A stretch of DNA of 64,000 nt from CAWEPK01 sp963835595. GTDB lineage: Bacteria; Desulfobacterota; Syntrophorhabdia; Syntrophorhabdales; WCHB1-27. Made by a program: the position numbers and the translations under genes. The DNA is taken from assembly GCA_963835595.1 (NCBI GenBank), contig CAWIGL010000002.1, positions 310,001 to 374,000 on the forward strand, in the 5' to 3' direction. Shown one piece after another: positions 35,042 through 44,477 of this stretch; the first letter of the stretch is position 1; each line of letters starts with the position of its first letter. The notes beneath the pieces were generated by a model that searched no databases, was not told the origin of the DNA, and saw only the letters and a list, made by a program, of their open reading frames with translations.

Positions 35042-35730
35042 CGATCGAAAACGTCCACACCTATTACGGGAACAGCTACATATTGCAGGGCGTCTCTCTG
35101 ACGGTGAATAAGGGCGAGGTCGTGACGCTCCTGGGAAGGAACGGCATGGGCAAGAGCACGACCATCAAGACCGTAATGGGTCTCGTCGCGCCGAGGGAGG
35201 GGCGGGTGCTGCTCAACGGTAAAGACATCACGGGCCGCAAGCCGTATGATATCGCGCGGGCCGGGGTGGGCTTCGTCCCGGAGGACAGGCGCACCTTCCC
35301 ATCGTTGAGCGTGCTCGAAAACCTGAATCTTCCCATCAGGCGGAAATCCGCAGAAGGGTGGAGCCTCGACAAGGTCTTTGAGTTCTTCCCAAGGCTGAAG
35401 CAGCGAAGCAGCCATAAAGGGTCGGAGCTATCCGGGGGCGAGCAGCAGATGCTCGCCATCGCCCGCATCCTGCGGATGAAGAGCGAGCTGATCCTCCTCG
35501 ACGAGCCGACGGAGGGACTTGCGCCGCTTCTGGTCAAGGCCATAGGCGACATCATTGCGCAAATCAAGCGCGAAGGCATCACAACGCTCCTGGTGGAGCA
35601 GAACTCGCGCTTCGTGACTATGGTGGCCGACAGGCACTACGTGATATGCCACGGGAAGATCGTTTACGAGGGGAGCAACGACGACTTTGCCGCGCAGGAG
35701 AAGATGAAAAGGGAGTACCTAGGCATATAG
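35035..35730 (+). CDS. livF: Liv-type ABC importer ATPase LivF
   Basis: A 231-residue ATPase starting at GTG 35035, which overlaps the corrected LivG stop. 'GRNGMGKSTTIKTVMGLV', 'VGFVPEDRRTFPSLSVLENL', 'LSGGEQQMLAIARIL', 'LILLDEPTEGLAP' and 'VEQNSRFVTMVADRHYVI' are LivF signatures. An apparent longer reading frame that fuses it to LivG is an artefact of the second LivG frame break. It is the only Liv component of this operon with no frame break. Confidence 0.93.
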   Translation: MLTIENVHTYYGNSYILQGVSLTVNKGEVVTLLGRNGMGKSTTIKTVMGLVAPREGRVLLNGKDITGRKPYDIARAGVGFVPEDRRTFPSLSVLENLNLPIRRKSAEGWSLDKVFEFFPRLKQRSSHKGSELSGGEQQMLAIARILRMKSELILLDEPTEGLAPLLVKAIGDIIAQIKREGITTLLVEQNSRFVTMVADRHYVICHGKIVYEGSNDDFAAQEKMKREYLGI

Positions 35731-35775
35731 AAAGATAAGGGGAGCATACGCTTCGACCGGAAAAGGAGGGACCGC

Positions 35776-36953
35776 ATGAAAAACGTATTCCTGGCTGTGG
35801 CCGTTTTCTTTTTGATAAGCCGCGGTTGCGTCTGCCGCAGAACCCGTGAAAGTGGGATTCATTTCCGTATTGTCCGGCCCGCTGGCCCCTATCGGCCAGA
35901 GCGAGCTGAACGCGACGAAGATGGCCGTGGAGGACGCAGGGCTGGTCCTCGGCCAGAAGCCCGAGGTCTACGCCAAGGACCACCAGTACAACCCGGGGCT
36001 GGCCAACGAGCGGGCAAAGGAGCTGTACGAAAAGGACAAGGCCGATGTCATCGTCGGGTGCTCGAACAGCGCTGCGGCGCTGGCGGTCTCCGACCAGGCT
36101 GCGCGCCATCAGCGCATCTTCATGTCTACGTCGGCAGGCACGACGGAGCTGATAGGCAAGAACAAGTATACCTTCAAGCTCAACTACAACGACTACATGC
36201 TCGCCGCGACCCTCGGCGCGTGGGGCGCAAAGCACCTGGGCAAGAGATGGTATACGATCACGACGGATTATGCGTGGGGGCACGACCTCCTTAAGCATTT
36301 CACGAGCGCCCTCAAGGCCGAGGGCGGCCAGCACGTCGGGAACGACATGGTCCCCGTCAACACGTCCGATTACAGCCCTTATATCCTTAAGGCGGCCCAG
36401 GCCAAGCCGGACGTCCTCGTGCTCCTCAACGTGGGCAAGGACGCGGCCAATTCGACGAAAGCCGCAGCCGAGTACGGCCTCAAGAAGAGCGTGAAGATCA
36501 TGCACGCCCTCCTCTTCGAGCTCGATATAAAGGGGACGGGCCTCGAAACGTTCGCGGGCGACTACACGGCCGCGCCGTGGAACTGGGTCGTCAACCAGCC
36601 AGGGACGAAGGAATGGGCCGACAGATACTACAAGTCCTACGGGGACAGGCCCACCTTCATGGCTGCCGCCTGCTACAGCGCGACCCGCCAGTACCTTGAG
36701 GCGGTGAAAAGGGCGGGGAGCAAGGATACGGACAAGGTCATCAAGGCGCTCGAAGGCAGCACGTACAGGGACTTCTTCGTCAACCCCGGCTACATAAGGC
36801 CGCGAAGACCATCTGGAAGTCGCCAAGGCATACCTGCTGAGGGTGAAGCAGCCCGGCCAGCTGAAGGAGAAGGAAGACTATTTCGAGGTGGTCGGAGAGC
36901 TGCCGGCAGAGAAGGCCCAGCCGCCTGTCGGCCTTTTCAAGACCCTCAAGTAG
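35776..36953 (+). CDS. Liv-type substrate-binding protein (two frame breaks)
   Basis: A periplasmic binding protein. The Sec signal 'MKNVFLAVAVFFLIS' joins, after a one-base gain near 35818-35823, to 'AVASAAEPVKVGFISVLSGP' with a standard AxA cleavage site. The body includes 'IVGCSNSAAALAVSDQA' and 'TDYAWGHDLLKHF'. A second one-base gain near 36798-36803 separates 'DFFVNPGYIR' from 'REDHLEVAKAYLLRV' and the end 'PPVGLFKTLK'. The corrected protein is about 390 residues. A strong AAAAGGAGGG site precedes the ATG. It should deliver the operon's substrate to the permeases that follow. Confidence 0.85.
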
Positions 36954-36957
36954 GCGC

Positions 36958-37838
36958 ATGGGAATCCAGTTCATCGGCGCACAGCTTTTCAACGGCCTGA
37001 TGCTCGGGCTCGTTCTACGTGCTTTTGTCCCTGGGCCTTTCCATCATCTTCGGCATGCTGGGCGTGGTCAACTTTGCCCACGGGACGCTCTACATGCTCG
37101 GCGCTTACGCCGCGTATACACTCTGCTACGTCTACTCGCAGAATTTCTGGCTCGCCCTCGTCGTCGCGCCGCTTGCCGTGGGCATCATCGGCATGATCGT
37201 CGAATCGACCCTCATCAGGAGGCTCTATTCGGTCCCCCATTTCTACAACCTCCTTTTGACGTTCGGCCTTATGCTCTTTCTCGAAGAGGGGATAAGGGTG
37301 GTCTTCACGCCCATAGGCAAGCCCTTCGGCACCCCGCCTGCTCTGGCCGGCTCGGTGGACCTGGGCTTCATGTTCTTTCCCAAGTACCGGCTTTTCATCA
37401 TCCTGGTCACCGCCGTCTGCACGCTCGCCATCTGGCTTTTTCTTGCCAGGACGAAGATCGGCGCCGATCATAAGGGCGGGGACCGACGACAGCGAGATGG
37501 TCTCGGCCCTCGGCATCGACATATCGAAGGTATTTACCCTCGTCTTCGGGATAGGCGCGGGGCTGGCCGGGCTTGCGGGCGTGCTGGCGGCCCCCGTGCA
37601 GAACGTGACGCCCGAAATGGGGAGCAGCATCCTCACGGAGACGTTCGTCGTGGTAATCATCGGCGGCATGGGCTCGATCGTCGGCTCGATCATCGGCGGC
37701 CTGATCATCGGCGAGCTTATCACCCTGGGGGTAGTCTTCTGGCCGCCCGTCGCCAATACGCTCGTTTTCGTTTTCATGGCCGTTATCCTGCTCGTGAGGC
37801 CGAGGGGCTTCTTCGGCAGGGCGAAGTTCTTCGAATAA
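36958..37838 (+). CDS. livH: Liv-type ABC importer permease LivH (two frame breaks)
   Basis: An inner-membrane permease. 'MGIQFIGAQLFNGLMLGL' joins to 'FYVLLSLGLSIIFGMLGVVN' across a one-base gain near 37009-37013; 'NFAHGTLYMLGAYAAY' is the LivH hallmark. A second gain near 37462-37466 splits 'FLARTKIGA' from 'IIRAGTDDSEMVSALGIDIS'. The C-terminus 'VVIIGGMGSIVGSIIGGLIIG' and 'LLVRPRGFFGR' is intact. The corrected length of about 292 residues is normal. Confidence 0.85.
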
Positions 37839-37850
37839 AGGGAGGGGAGC

Positions 37851-38840
37851 GTGAAGGGGAATCTACGGGGCTGCCTGTTCTTTTGCTGCATCGCGGCCTT
37901 CCTTATCGCCCTGCCCTTCATCACGCCGACGCCTTCCCTCGCTACGGAGATGCTCATATTCGCCATCTTCGCCCTCGGGTTCGACATTCTCTTCGGGTAT
38001 ACGGGCCTTCTTTCGTTCGGCCACGCGATCTTCTTCGGCATCGGCGCGTACACCACAGGCATCGTCCTCGTCCGCCTGGTCCCTTCCCTTTTCCTGGCCC
38101 TGGCGGTCGCGTCGGTCCTAAGCCTCGCTGGCTTCGTACGTCGTCGCTTTCCTGAGCATCCGAAAAAAAGGCATCTACTTCGTCATGATTACCCTCGCCT
38201 TCTGCCAGATGTTCTATTTCATCGGCTTCAAGTGGACGGACCTCACCGGCGGAGACAGCGGCTTCCACGGCGTCCCGAGGACCTCTTTCGGCCCGGTCGA
38301 CCTCAACTCGGAGATCGACCCTCTATTTTTTCGTCCTTGCTATCTTCCTCCTCTCGCGTGCTTCTCGCCTTCAGGATCGTCAACTCTCCCTTCGGCCGGG
38401 TTCTCAAGGCGCTGAAAGAGAACGAGGACCGGGCGAGGAGCATCGGATACAATACGACGGCCTTCAAGACGATCGCCTTCATGATCTCCGCCTTTTTCGC
38501 GAGCCTCGCGGGAGGGCTTTACGCGGTCCATGCCAATTTCGTCCCCCTCGACACGCTTTCCATAGAGACATCGGGCGACGTAGTCATCATGGCGCTCCTC
38601 GGCGGCATCGGCACGCTTTACGGCCCGGTAATGGGCGCGATGATGGTCGTTTTCCTGAAGAACTTCCTGAGCAATTGGGTGGGCAACTGGAACCTGGTCC
38701 TGGGCGGGATATTCATCGTGTCCGTCCTTACCGTGAGGCAGGGCATCTTCCCTGCCATCTTTCGCCATCTTAAGGAGAAGATATGGGTGCGGAAGCAGTC
38801 TCAAAAAACGGGGCCCGCATATCCCGAACGGCCGTTATAG
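37851..38840 (+). CDS. livM: Liv-type ABC importer permease LivM (three frame breaks)
   Basis: An inner-membrane permease starting at GTG after GGGAGGGGAGC. The beginning has 'GFDILFGYTGLLSFGHAIFFGIGAY' read in two pieces. Three one-base gains, near 38124-38128, 38317-38322 and 38345-38356, shift the frame through all three phases and back. In the corrected reading 'SLLASYVVAFLSIRKKGIYF' leads to 'MITLAFCQMFYFIGFKWTDL', 'VDLNSEIDLYFFVLAIFL' and 'RVLLAFRIVNSPFGRVLKAL'. The end 'MALLGGIGTLYGPVMGAMMV' is typical. Its tail overlaps the dehydrogenase start. Confidence 0.83.
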   Translation: MKGNLRGCLFFCCIAAFLIALPFITPTPSLATEMLIFAIFALGFDILFGYTGLLSFGHAIFFGIGAYTTGIVLVRLVPSLFLALAVASVLSLAGFVRRRFPEHPKKRHLLRHDYPRLLPDVLFHRLQVDGPHRRRQRLPRRPEDLFRPGRPQLGDRPSIFSSLLSSSSRVLLAFRIVNSPFGRVLKALKENEDRARSIGYNTTAFKTIAFMISAFFASLAGGLYAVHANFVPLDTLSIETSGDVVIMALLGGIGTLYGPVMGAMMVVFLKNFLSNWVGNWNLVLGGIFIVSVLTVRQGIFPAIFRHLKEKIWVRKQSQKTGPAYPERPL

Positions 38841-39764
38841 GCGCAGGCGTGATGGGCCACGCCATCGCCCAGGTGTTCGCCCGGCGTGGCTGCCCGGTGA
38901 TGCTCTACGACATAGGCGAAGGGCTGCTCGCCGACGCGATGGAGAAGGTACGCGCAAACCTTGCCCTCTACGTGGAGATGGGGCTCGAAAATGCAGCCTC
39001 CGTCGAGGCCGTCCTTTCGAGGATAAATACGACGACGGACCTCGGCGCGGCCGTCGCCGACGCGCAGTTCATTACCGAGGCCGTCCTCGAAGACAAAGAA
39101 TTGAAAAAGCGTATCTTCAGGGAGATAGCCGGGGCAGCCGCCCGCGACGCCATATTGGCAAGCAATACCTCGACGCTGCCCCTTGCCCTCATAGGGGAGG
39201 AGCTTGAGGAGAGGGACCGGCTGATCATCACGCACTGGTTCAACCCGCCCCACCTCATCCCCGTCGTCGAGGTGATAAGGGGGGAATCGACGTCGGACGA
39301 GACGTTCGAGCGGACGGTCGCATTCCTAAAGTTCCTGGGAAAGGAGCCGGTCCACGTGCGAAAGCCGCTGCCCGGCTTCCTCGTCAACCGGATACAGACG
39401 GCCATGTTCCGGGAGATCATGGCGTTGCTCGAAGAGGGCGTGGCGAGCGCAGAGGACATCGACAAGGCGGTCCGGGGGAGCTTCGGGTCTGCGCCTGGCG
39501 GTGATGGGGCCGCTCGCCGTCGTCGATCTGGGGGGCGTCCACCTATGGTACAAGGGGGCGCAGTCGCTCTACCCTCTCCTCGACGCATCGAAGGCCCCGC
39601 AAAAGCTGTGGACGGACATGGTCGAAAAAGGGCTGCTCGGCGAGCGGACGGGAAAGGGGTTCTTCGAGTACGCGCCGGGCAGCGTCCCGCAGATAGTAAA
39701 GGCCAGGGATAAGAAGCTGATCGAGCTTCTCGGCATCCTTTACGACGATAAAGAGGGGGTTTGA
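38783..39764 (+). CDS. 3-hydroxyacyl-CoA dehydrogenase-family protein (frame break)
   Basis: An NAD-dependent dehydrogenase of about 326 residues. The Rossmann start 'TAVIGAGVMGHAIAQVFARRG' is followed by the catalytic region 'ASNTSTLPL' and 'THWFNPPHLIPVVEVI' (catalytic His), 'PLPGFLVNRIQTAMFREIMALL', then the C-terminal helical domain. One extra base near 39484-39488 breaks the frame between 'VRGSFG' and 'LRLAVMGPLAVVDLGG'. The 'HWFNPP' wording and short single-domain form are also seen in L-carnitine and hydroxy-acid dehydrogenases. With BKACE in the same operon, oxidation of a 3-hydroxy acid to the 3-keto acid that BKACE cleaves is an attractive role. The substrate is unknown. Confidence 0.85.
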
Positions 39765-39766
39765 TT

Positions 39767-40712
39767 ATGGCGGTCCTTATAACCGGAGGGGCAGGGTTCA
39801 TCGGGTCTGCGCTCGCGCGGGAGTTCCTCGCAAGGGGCGAGGAGGTAGTCGATCTTCGACAAGGTCGTCGATGATGCGTTCCTCGCGGGAGAGAAGAAGG
39901 TCACGCGCATAAGAGGCGACATCACCAACTGGCCGGAGGTCATGAACGCCGTGAAGGGGCGGAACGTGGGGTGCATCTTCCACCTGGCGGCGATACTCTC
40001 GGCCGTATGCGAGGCCAACCCGTGGGCAGCGCTCAGCATCAACGCCCTCGGCACGCAGTACGTGCTGGAGGCGGCCCGGCTGTTCGGCGTGAAGAAGATG
40101 ATGTTCACGAGCTCTATGGGGTCCTACGCCGTCACCCAGGATACGGTCGTCACGGAAGAGACGAAACAGCGGCCTACACTGATATACGGCGTGACCAAGG
40201 TCTTCGGGGAGCTCCTCGGCCTTTACTACAACCGGAAATTCGGCATCGACTTCAGGGGCATCCGGTTCCCCCAGCTTATAGGGCCGAACGTGAAGACCTT
40301 CGGCTTCGGCCAGTACAACCCGTGGCTCATAGAGGCTGCGGTAAAGGGCGAGCCCTTCGACGTGTGGGCGCCGGAGGAGACGGTCCTGCCGCTGCTCTAC
40401 ATAAAGGACGCGGTGAAGAGCCTCATTATGCTCCATGACACGGACGAAGGCCGTCTTGCGACGCGGGTCTACAACGTGGGGCAGATCATGCCGCCGCCGA
40501 CAGCGAAGGAGATCGTCGATATCGTAAAGAGGTACTATCCCGACGCCCGGATCGGCTTCAAGCCGGACCCGAACGCGGCCGTCGGCCTCGCCACCATACC
40601 GAGGATCATAAGGGGCGACGCAGCAGAGAAAGAATGGGGATGGCGCCCGACCTATTCCATCGAAGAGACGGTCAGGGATTTTATCGAAGAGTATAAGAAA
40701 AAGACCGTATAG
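39767..40712 (+). CDS. NAD-dependent epimerase/dehydratase (extended SDR; frame break)
   Basis: An extended short-chain dehydrogenase of about 314 residues. 'MAVLITGGAGFIGSALAREFL' binds NAD; a one-base gain near 39846-39852 breaks the frame before 'FDKVVDDAFLAGEKKVTRIRG'. Later 'FHLAAILSAVCEANP', 'FTSSMGSYA' (Ser) and 'LIYGVTKVFGE' (catalytic Tyr-x3-Lys) are intact. The family contains sugar epimerases and threonine-dehydrogenase-like enzymes; in this catabolic operon a hydroxy-acid or amino-acid oxidation is as likely as sugar work. It starts two bases after the dehydrogenase stop. Confidence 0.85.
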
Positions 40713-40753
40713 CAATTCCGGGGACAACCGCTTATTATATCGACATGGACTAT

Positions 40754-40779
40754 CGGGAGCCTCTGCCCAGAGGCTCCCG
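40754..40779. terminator. Strong hairpin after the BKACE operon
   Basis: CGGGAGCCTCTG and CAGAGGCTCCCG form a perfect 12-base inverted repeat 42 bases after the SDR stop. There is no T-tract, so it is either a rho-independent terminator of weak type or an mRNA 3'-end stabiliser. Confidence 0.5.
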
Positions 40780-40818
40780 TAACCGACCTTGTATAGACGG
40801 GGCGCGTCGGTGTCGGCA

Positions 40819-42033
40819 ATGAATAGCGAGGACAAAGGGAAAAAGCCCGCTACGCAGGCGCCGGGTCCGCTTCTGGACCGTGCAGCGGAGCCGGAAGCGC
40901 CCACCACGCAGCACAGGGACATAGGGCAGGCCCTTTTCGGAAATGAAGAGCTCTATCGGACCGTGGTCGAAAACATTGCCGACGGCATCGCCATCACCAT
41001 CGAGGCGGAAAGGGTTTTCGTCAACAAGGCGTTCCTCGCGATTCACGGTCTCCGTGACGCATCCGAGGTGGTGGGCCACCCCCTGGACCAGTTCGTCATT
41101 CCCGAAGACCGGCAAATCATGAGGGAGCGCACCCTGGCAAGGCTGAGAGGCGAGTCCTTCAGGAACATTGTAGAGTACGGGATCGCAAGGCCCGACGGAG
41201 AGATAAGGACGGTGCAGGCCTCCGTCGTTACGACTACCTACAACGGGGAGCCCGCCGTGCTCTCTGTCCTCCGGGACGTTACCGCCATAAAACAGGCGGA
41301 GATGGAGATCGTCCGACTCAACCGGGAGCTCGAACAGAGATTGCTCGATCTCAAGAACGCCAACGATGAGCTGGAGACGTTCAATGCGACGGTCTCCCAC
41401 GACCTGCGCGTGCCGCTCATAGCCATAGTCGGGTTTTCCGAGAGGATCCTCAAGAGATACGGCGAAGGGCTTGACGAGAAGCTGCTGGAGCAGATGGGTA
41501 TGATACGGGCGAGCGCCGTGAAGATGGAGCAGCTCATGGAGGAGCTGCTCAACTACTCAAGGCTCGGCAAGCGAGCGCTTCAGCAGGCCACGATAGAAAT
41601 GAACGGGCTTGTCGAATCCGTCGTAAAAGAGCTTAGGACCATCTATCCCGACGGAGAGGTGAGCGTCTCCCCCCTTGCCCCCTGCTTCGGCGACGAGGGG
41701 ATGATACGCCAGGTATTCGTCAACCTCCTTGCCAACGCCTTCAAGTTCTCAAGCCACAGGGACAACAGGCTGATCGAGGTGGGATGCACCGAACGCACAA
41801 AGGAGAATGTCTACTTTGTCAGAGATAACGGCGCCGGCTTCGATACGAATCAGAAGGGCAGACTCTTTCAGGCCTTCCAGAGGCTTCACATGCAGGAAGA
41901 GTTCAAGGGGACCGGGATGGGCCTCGTCATAGTGAAGCGCATTGTCCGCCTCCACGGGGGAGAGGTATGGGCCGAGGGCGAGCCTGACAAAGGCGCCACA
42001 TTCTACGTCACCCTGCCGAAGAACCCGAAATAG
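40819..42033 (+). CDS. PAS sensor histidine kinase
   Basis: A soluble kinase of 404 residues with one PAS domain (about 45-160, 'VENIADGIAITIEAERVFVNKAFLAIHG' read in pieces), a phosphoacceptor helix ('FNATVSHDLRVPLIAIVGF') and an HATPase domain ('NLLANAFKFSS', 'RDNGAGFDTNQKGRLFQAFQ', 'GTGMGLVIVKRIVRLHGG'). This is the cyanobacterial-phytochrome-like kinase subgroup. The ATG at 40819 is chosen among several possible starts (TTG 40789, GTG 40810). No response regulator is adjacent on the same strand; the REC protein at 44467 is a possible partner. Confidence 0.88.
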   Translation: MNSEDKGKKPATQAPGPLLDRAAEPEAPTTQHRDIGQALFGNEELYRTVVENIADGIAITIEAERVFVNKAFLAIHGLRDASEVVGHPLDQFVIPEDRQIMRERTLARLRGESFRNIVEYGIARPDGEIRTVQASVVTTTYNGEPAVLSVLRDVTAIKQAEMEIVRLNRELEQRLLDLKNANDELETFNATVSHDLRVPLIAIVGFSERILKRYGEGLDEKLLEQMGMIRASAVKMEQLMEELLNYSRLGKRALQQATIEMNGLVESVVKELRTIYPDGEVSVSPLAPCFGDEGMIRQVFVNLLANAFKFSSHRDNRLIEVGCTERTKENVYFVRDNGAGFDTNQKGRLFQAFQRLHMQEEFKGTGMGLVIVKRIVRLHGGEVWAEGEPDKGATFYVTLPKNPK

Positions 42034-42056
42034 CCCACCCTGCCCGGCGCCGACAT

Positions 42057-42653
42057 CTATTTCTTGCCCATGCAGACTACATATACCTCCGCGCTCACGC
42101 CGCGCGACGCCTGCGGCTTGAAGGTGGTAACTTTCGAGAACAACGGCTTCAGCCCTTTCGCCATGTCGCCGAACTCCGGGCCGACGAACAGCTTTATCAG
42201 GAAATTTCCGCCCGGCCGCAAGGCTTCCATGACCACCTTAAGCACCGCTTTGTACAGCTCCACCACCCGCGCGTCATCCACCTCCCTTATGCCCGAAAGG
42301 TTGGGGGCGATGTCGCACGTGACGACGTCGAAGGCCGCAGCACCAGTCTCCCGCACCAGCGCCCCCACGTCCATCTCCCTTATGTCCGCCTGCATCAAAA
42401 CAACGTTCGGGGCGGCCAGCGGCTCGATAGGCAGGATGTCGAGACCAGCGACGCGGCCGCCGGGGCCGACCAGGGCAGACTCTACCTGCATCCAACTGCC
42501 CGGCGCAGCGCCCAGGTCGAGCACGCGGTCGCCTTTTTTTATCAGGCGGAAGCGCCGGCTGATCTCTTCGAGCTTGTAGGCGCTCCTGGCGCGGTATCCT
42601 TCCTTTTTCGCCTTCTTGTAGAACGTGTCCTTGACGACGTAGCGGGCGTGCAT
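42057..42653 (-). CDS. rlmE: 23S rRNA (uridine-2552-2'-O)-methyltransferase
   Basis: A 198-residue FtsJ/RrmJ-type SAM enzyme that modifies U2552 of 23S rRNA and helps large-subunit assembly. 'KKEGYRARSAYKLEEISRRF' (Lys of the catalytic K-D-K-E set), 'DRVLDLGAAPGSWMQ' (SAM site), 'VVTCDIAPNLSG' (Asp) and 'NFLIKLFVG' (Lys) are present, with the final Glu in 'GVSAEVYVV'. The ATG at 42653 is set by family length; an apparently longer open frame upstream belongs to the neighbouring gene region. Confidence 0.95.
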   Translation of the reverse strand: MHARYVVKDTFYKKAKKEGYRARSAYKLEEISRRFRLIKKGDRVLDLGAAPGSWMQVESALVGPGGRVAGLDILPIEPLAAPNVVLMQADIREMDVGALVRETGAAAFDVVTCDIAPNLSGIREVDDARVVELYKAVLKVVMEALRPGGNFLIKLFVGPEFGDMAKGLKPLFSKVTTFKPQASRGVSAEVYVVCMGKK

Positions 42654-42676
42654 GGCTTTCCCGAAAGGCTGCGGGG

Positions 42677-43756
42677 CTATTTCCCGGCCGCGTAAGGATC
42701 GACGATGACACCCGGCAGGCGCTCCTGCGCCTCTTTCTTCATCCTGTCGAAGCTCTTCCTTATGAAATGGAGGAATGCCTGCTTCACGGACGCCTCCTCC
42801 CCGATGCGGCCGGCAAGCCCCGCGTAAAGGTCGTATTTTCCCAGGCAGTAGAAGAGATAGGCATAGTCTTCGAGCATCCTCTTGAACGCTGGCAACCGCT
42901 GCGCGCGCGCGTCCCCGGCTACGAGCGCGTCGAGGAACGCCTGTTTTCGCTCTTCCGCGATATAGGGCGGTAGGACGATCCCCGGGTTGGCCGCCTCTTC
43001 GAGCTTCTTCCTGTCCTCTTCGATGCCGGGCCACTCAAGGCTGAACGGCTCGAATACGGGGTCGGCAAGGATGTCCTCCAGGCGGGCGGGCGCCGCCCCT
43101 TGCGCGTCGAGCAGGTAGATGTCCTCGGGCCTCCTCACGTCGCCTTTCGCAGCCGAGATCATCCTGTCGATGCCCCGCGCGGCCTCGACCTCGGCGCCGG
43201 AGATGCGGGCGCCCTCCTCCACCAGGTAGCCGGCGTACGGCGGCGATATGGCAGGCAGCACAACGGGCGGAGTGGCGCTCGCCTTGTACTCCTGCAGGAG
43301 GCTGTCCAGGTCGTCCCTAGGGAGCTCGGCGCTGTGCATGTCCGCAAGGCCGTTCGTGAAGTGGAGCGCGATGTGACTGAAAAGGAAGCGGTTCTTCCGC
43401 GTCTGCACGGCGACGACGAGGAGCCGGGTGAGCGTCTCGTCGTAGCTCGACAGGTAGGCAACGGCCTCGCGGCTTATCTCGACCTTGTGCAGGGCGGACT
43501 CCCCGGCGGGCCTCGGCTCGTCTATCCGCACGCCCTGCGTCCTGAGAAGGAAAAGTGCCTTCTTGACCAGCTTTTGCAGGCGCTTCTCGGTAAGGGATGG
43601 ATAGATGAGGGCGAGGAAGCGGGCTGCGGCCTCGCTCTTTAGCCGGCCGGCGGCCTCGATGAGCGCCTCCTGTTCCGCGCCCGGCAGGGCGAGGGCGCGG
43701 GCGGCCAATGCTTCCGGGTCGCCGCCTTCGGCGAGGGCCTTTATGATCTCGTCCAT
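42677..43756 (-). CDS. Hypothetical protein, 359 residues
   Basis: I do not recognise this soluble, Ala/Leu-rich, largely helical protein. It has no signal or membrane segment. Notable pieces are 'LIEAAGRLKSEAAARFLALIYPSLTEKRLQKLVKKALFLL' (split here for length: helical, HEAT-like), 'SREAVAYLSSYDETLTRLLVVAVQTRKNRF' and 'HFTNGLADMHSAELPRDDL'. The ATG at 43756 fits where coding bias begins; the frame is open further upstream to 43867. It is read in the same direction as rlmE, 23 bases upstream of it, so co-transcription is likely and a link to RNA or translation is possible but unproved. Confidence 0.65.
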   Translation of the reverse strand: MDEIIKALAEGGDPEALAARALALPGAEQEALIEAAGRLKSEAAARFLALIYPSLTEKRLQKLVKKALFLLRTQGVRIDEPRPAGESALHKVEISREAVAYLSSYDETLTRLLVVAVQTRKNRFLFSHIALHFTNGLADMHSAELPRDDLDSLLQEYKASATPPVVLPAISPPYAGYLVEEGARISGAEVEAARGIDRMISAAKGDVRRPEDIYLLDAQGAAPARLEDILADPVFEPFSLEWPGIEEDRKKLEEAANPGIVLPPYIAEERKQAFLDALVAGDARAQRLPAFKRMLEDYAYLFYCLGKYDLYAGLAGRIGEEASVKQAFLHFIRKSFDRMKKEAQERLPGVIVDPYAAGK

Positions 43757-43916
43757 AATGCATTTTGCCCATAATGGCCGGGCAATGTCAATTACCCGGC
43801 CGATATGGGAACGCCCCAAATCGGGCTTGACAAAGGGATTGCCCGTACAGTAGCATTGGGTACTCACACTCTTTTACGTTCAATCGATATGTCGCGTGTC
43901 GCGGGAGGCGGCTTCT

Positions 43917-44477
43917 GTGAAGCAATCCGGTTCCTTGATTATCTCGGCGTTGATATCGTTGACAATGCTCGCCGGGTGCGCTGGGGTCCAGTACACCGAC
44001 GTAGTAACGCCTGTGAATCTCAGCGCCGCTAACGCGGAAGCAACGACAAGGGTGCTCGCAAGGTCTGCCGAATGGAGAAATTCGGGCGTAAACGTGGAAG
44101 TCGGCAAGCAATACTTTATCAAGGCTAACGGCCGCTGGAAGATAGGCGGATTCTGCGGCTCGACCGGCCCGGACGGGGTCGGCGCCTATACCCCCCTTTG
44201 CTGGGATATAGGACAGGTCCTGCTCAGGGGGTACACCGCCTCTGCGCTCATAGGAAAGATAGGCGAAGGCGGCGATCTCTTTGCGGTGGGCGCCGAGCTG
44301 GCCCTCGACGCGAAAGAGAGCGGGACTTTATATTTCCGCATCAACGAACAGGACTTCGTGATATTTGACAATGAAGGTTACATGGATGTGAGCGTGACGC
44401 TCACCGGCGCGGCCGAAACGGCCGCTCCCCCGTCGCCGGCAGCCCCGCCGTCGGAGCTGGCCCCTCCTATATTGTGA
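43917..44477 (+). CDS. Lipoprotein with LecA-like beta-sandwich domain
   Basis: An exported lipoprotein of 186 residues: 'LIISALISLTMLAGCAG' ends in a clear lipobox. The mature part ('GVNVEVGKQYFIKANGRWKIGG', split: strand pair; 'ASALIGKIGEGGDLFAVG'; 'SGTLYFRINEQDFVIFDNEGYMDVSV', split) resembles the PA-IL (LecA) galactophilic lectin fold, in which similar 'ALIGKIG' and 'LYFRINE' strands occur. The C-terminus is Pro/Ala-rich. The GTG at 43917 has GGGAGG upstream. Sugar binding is inferred from fold likeness only. Its 3' end overlaps the convergent REC gene by 11 bases. Confidence 0.72.
   Translation: MKQSGSLIISALISLTMLAGCAGVQYTDVVTPVNLSAANAEATTRVLARSAEWRNSGVNVEVGKQYFIKANGRWKIGGFCGSTGPDGVGAYTPLCWDIGQVLLRGYTASALIGKIGEGGDLFAVGAELALDAKESGTLYFRINEQDFVIFDNEGYMDVSVTLTGAAETAAPPSPAAPPSELAPPIL

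Noticed and set aside
34798..35730. Apparent LivG-LivF fusion in one open frame
   Set aside because: The junction is produced by a one-base gain near 35002. The other frame gives a normal LivG end (AEVQEVYLGVPC, stop) overlapping a GTG start for LivF.
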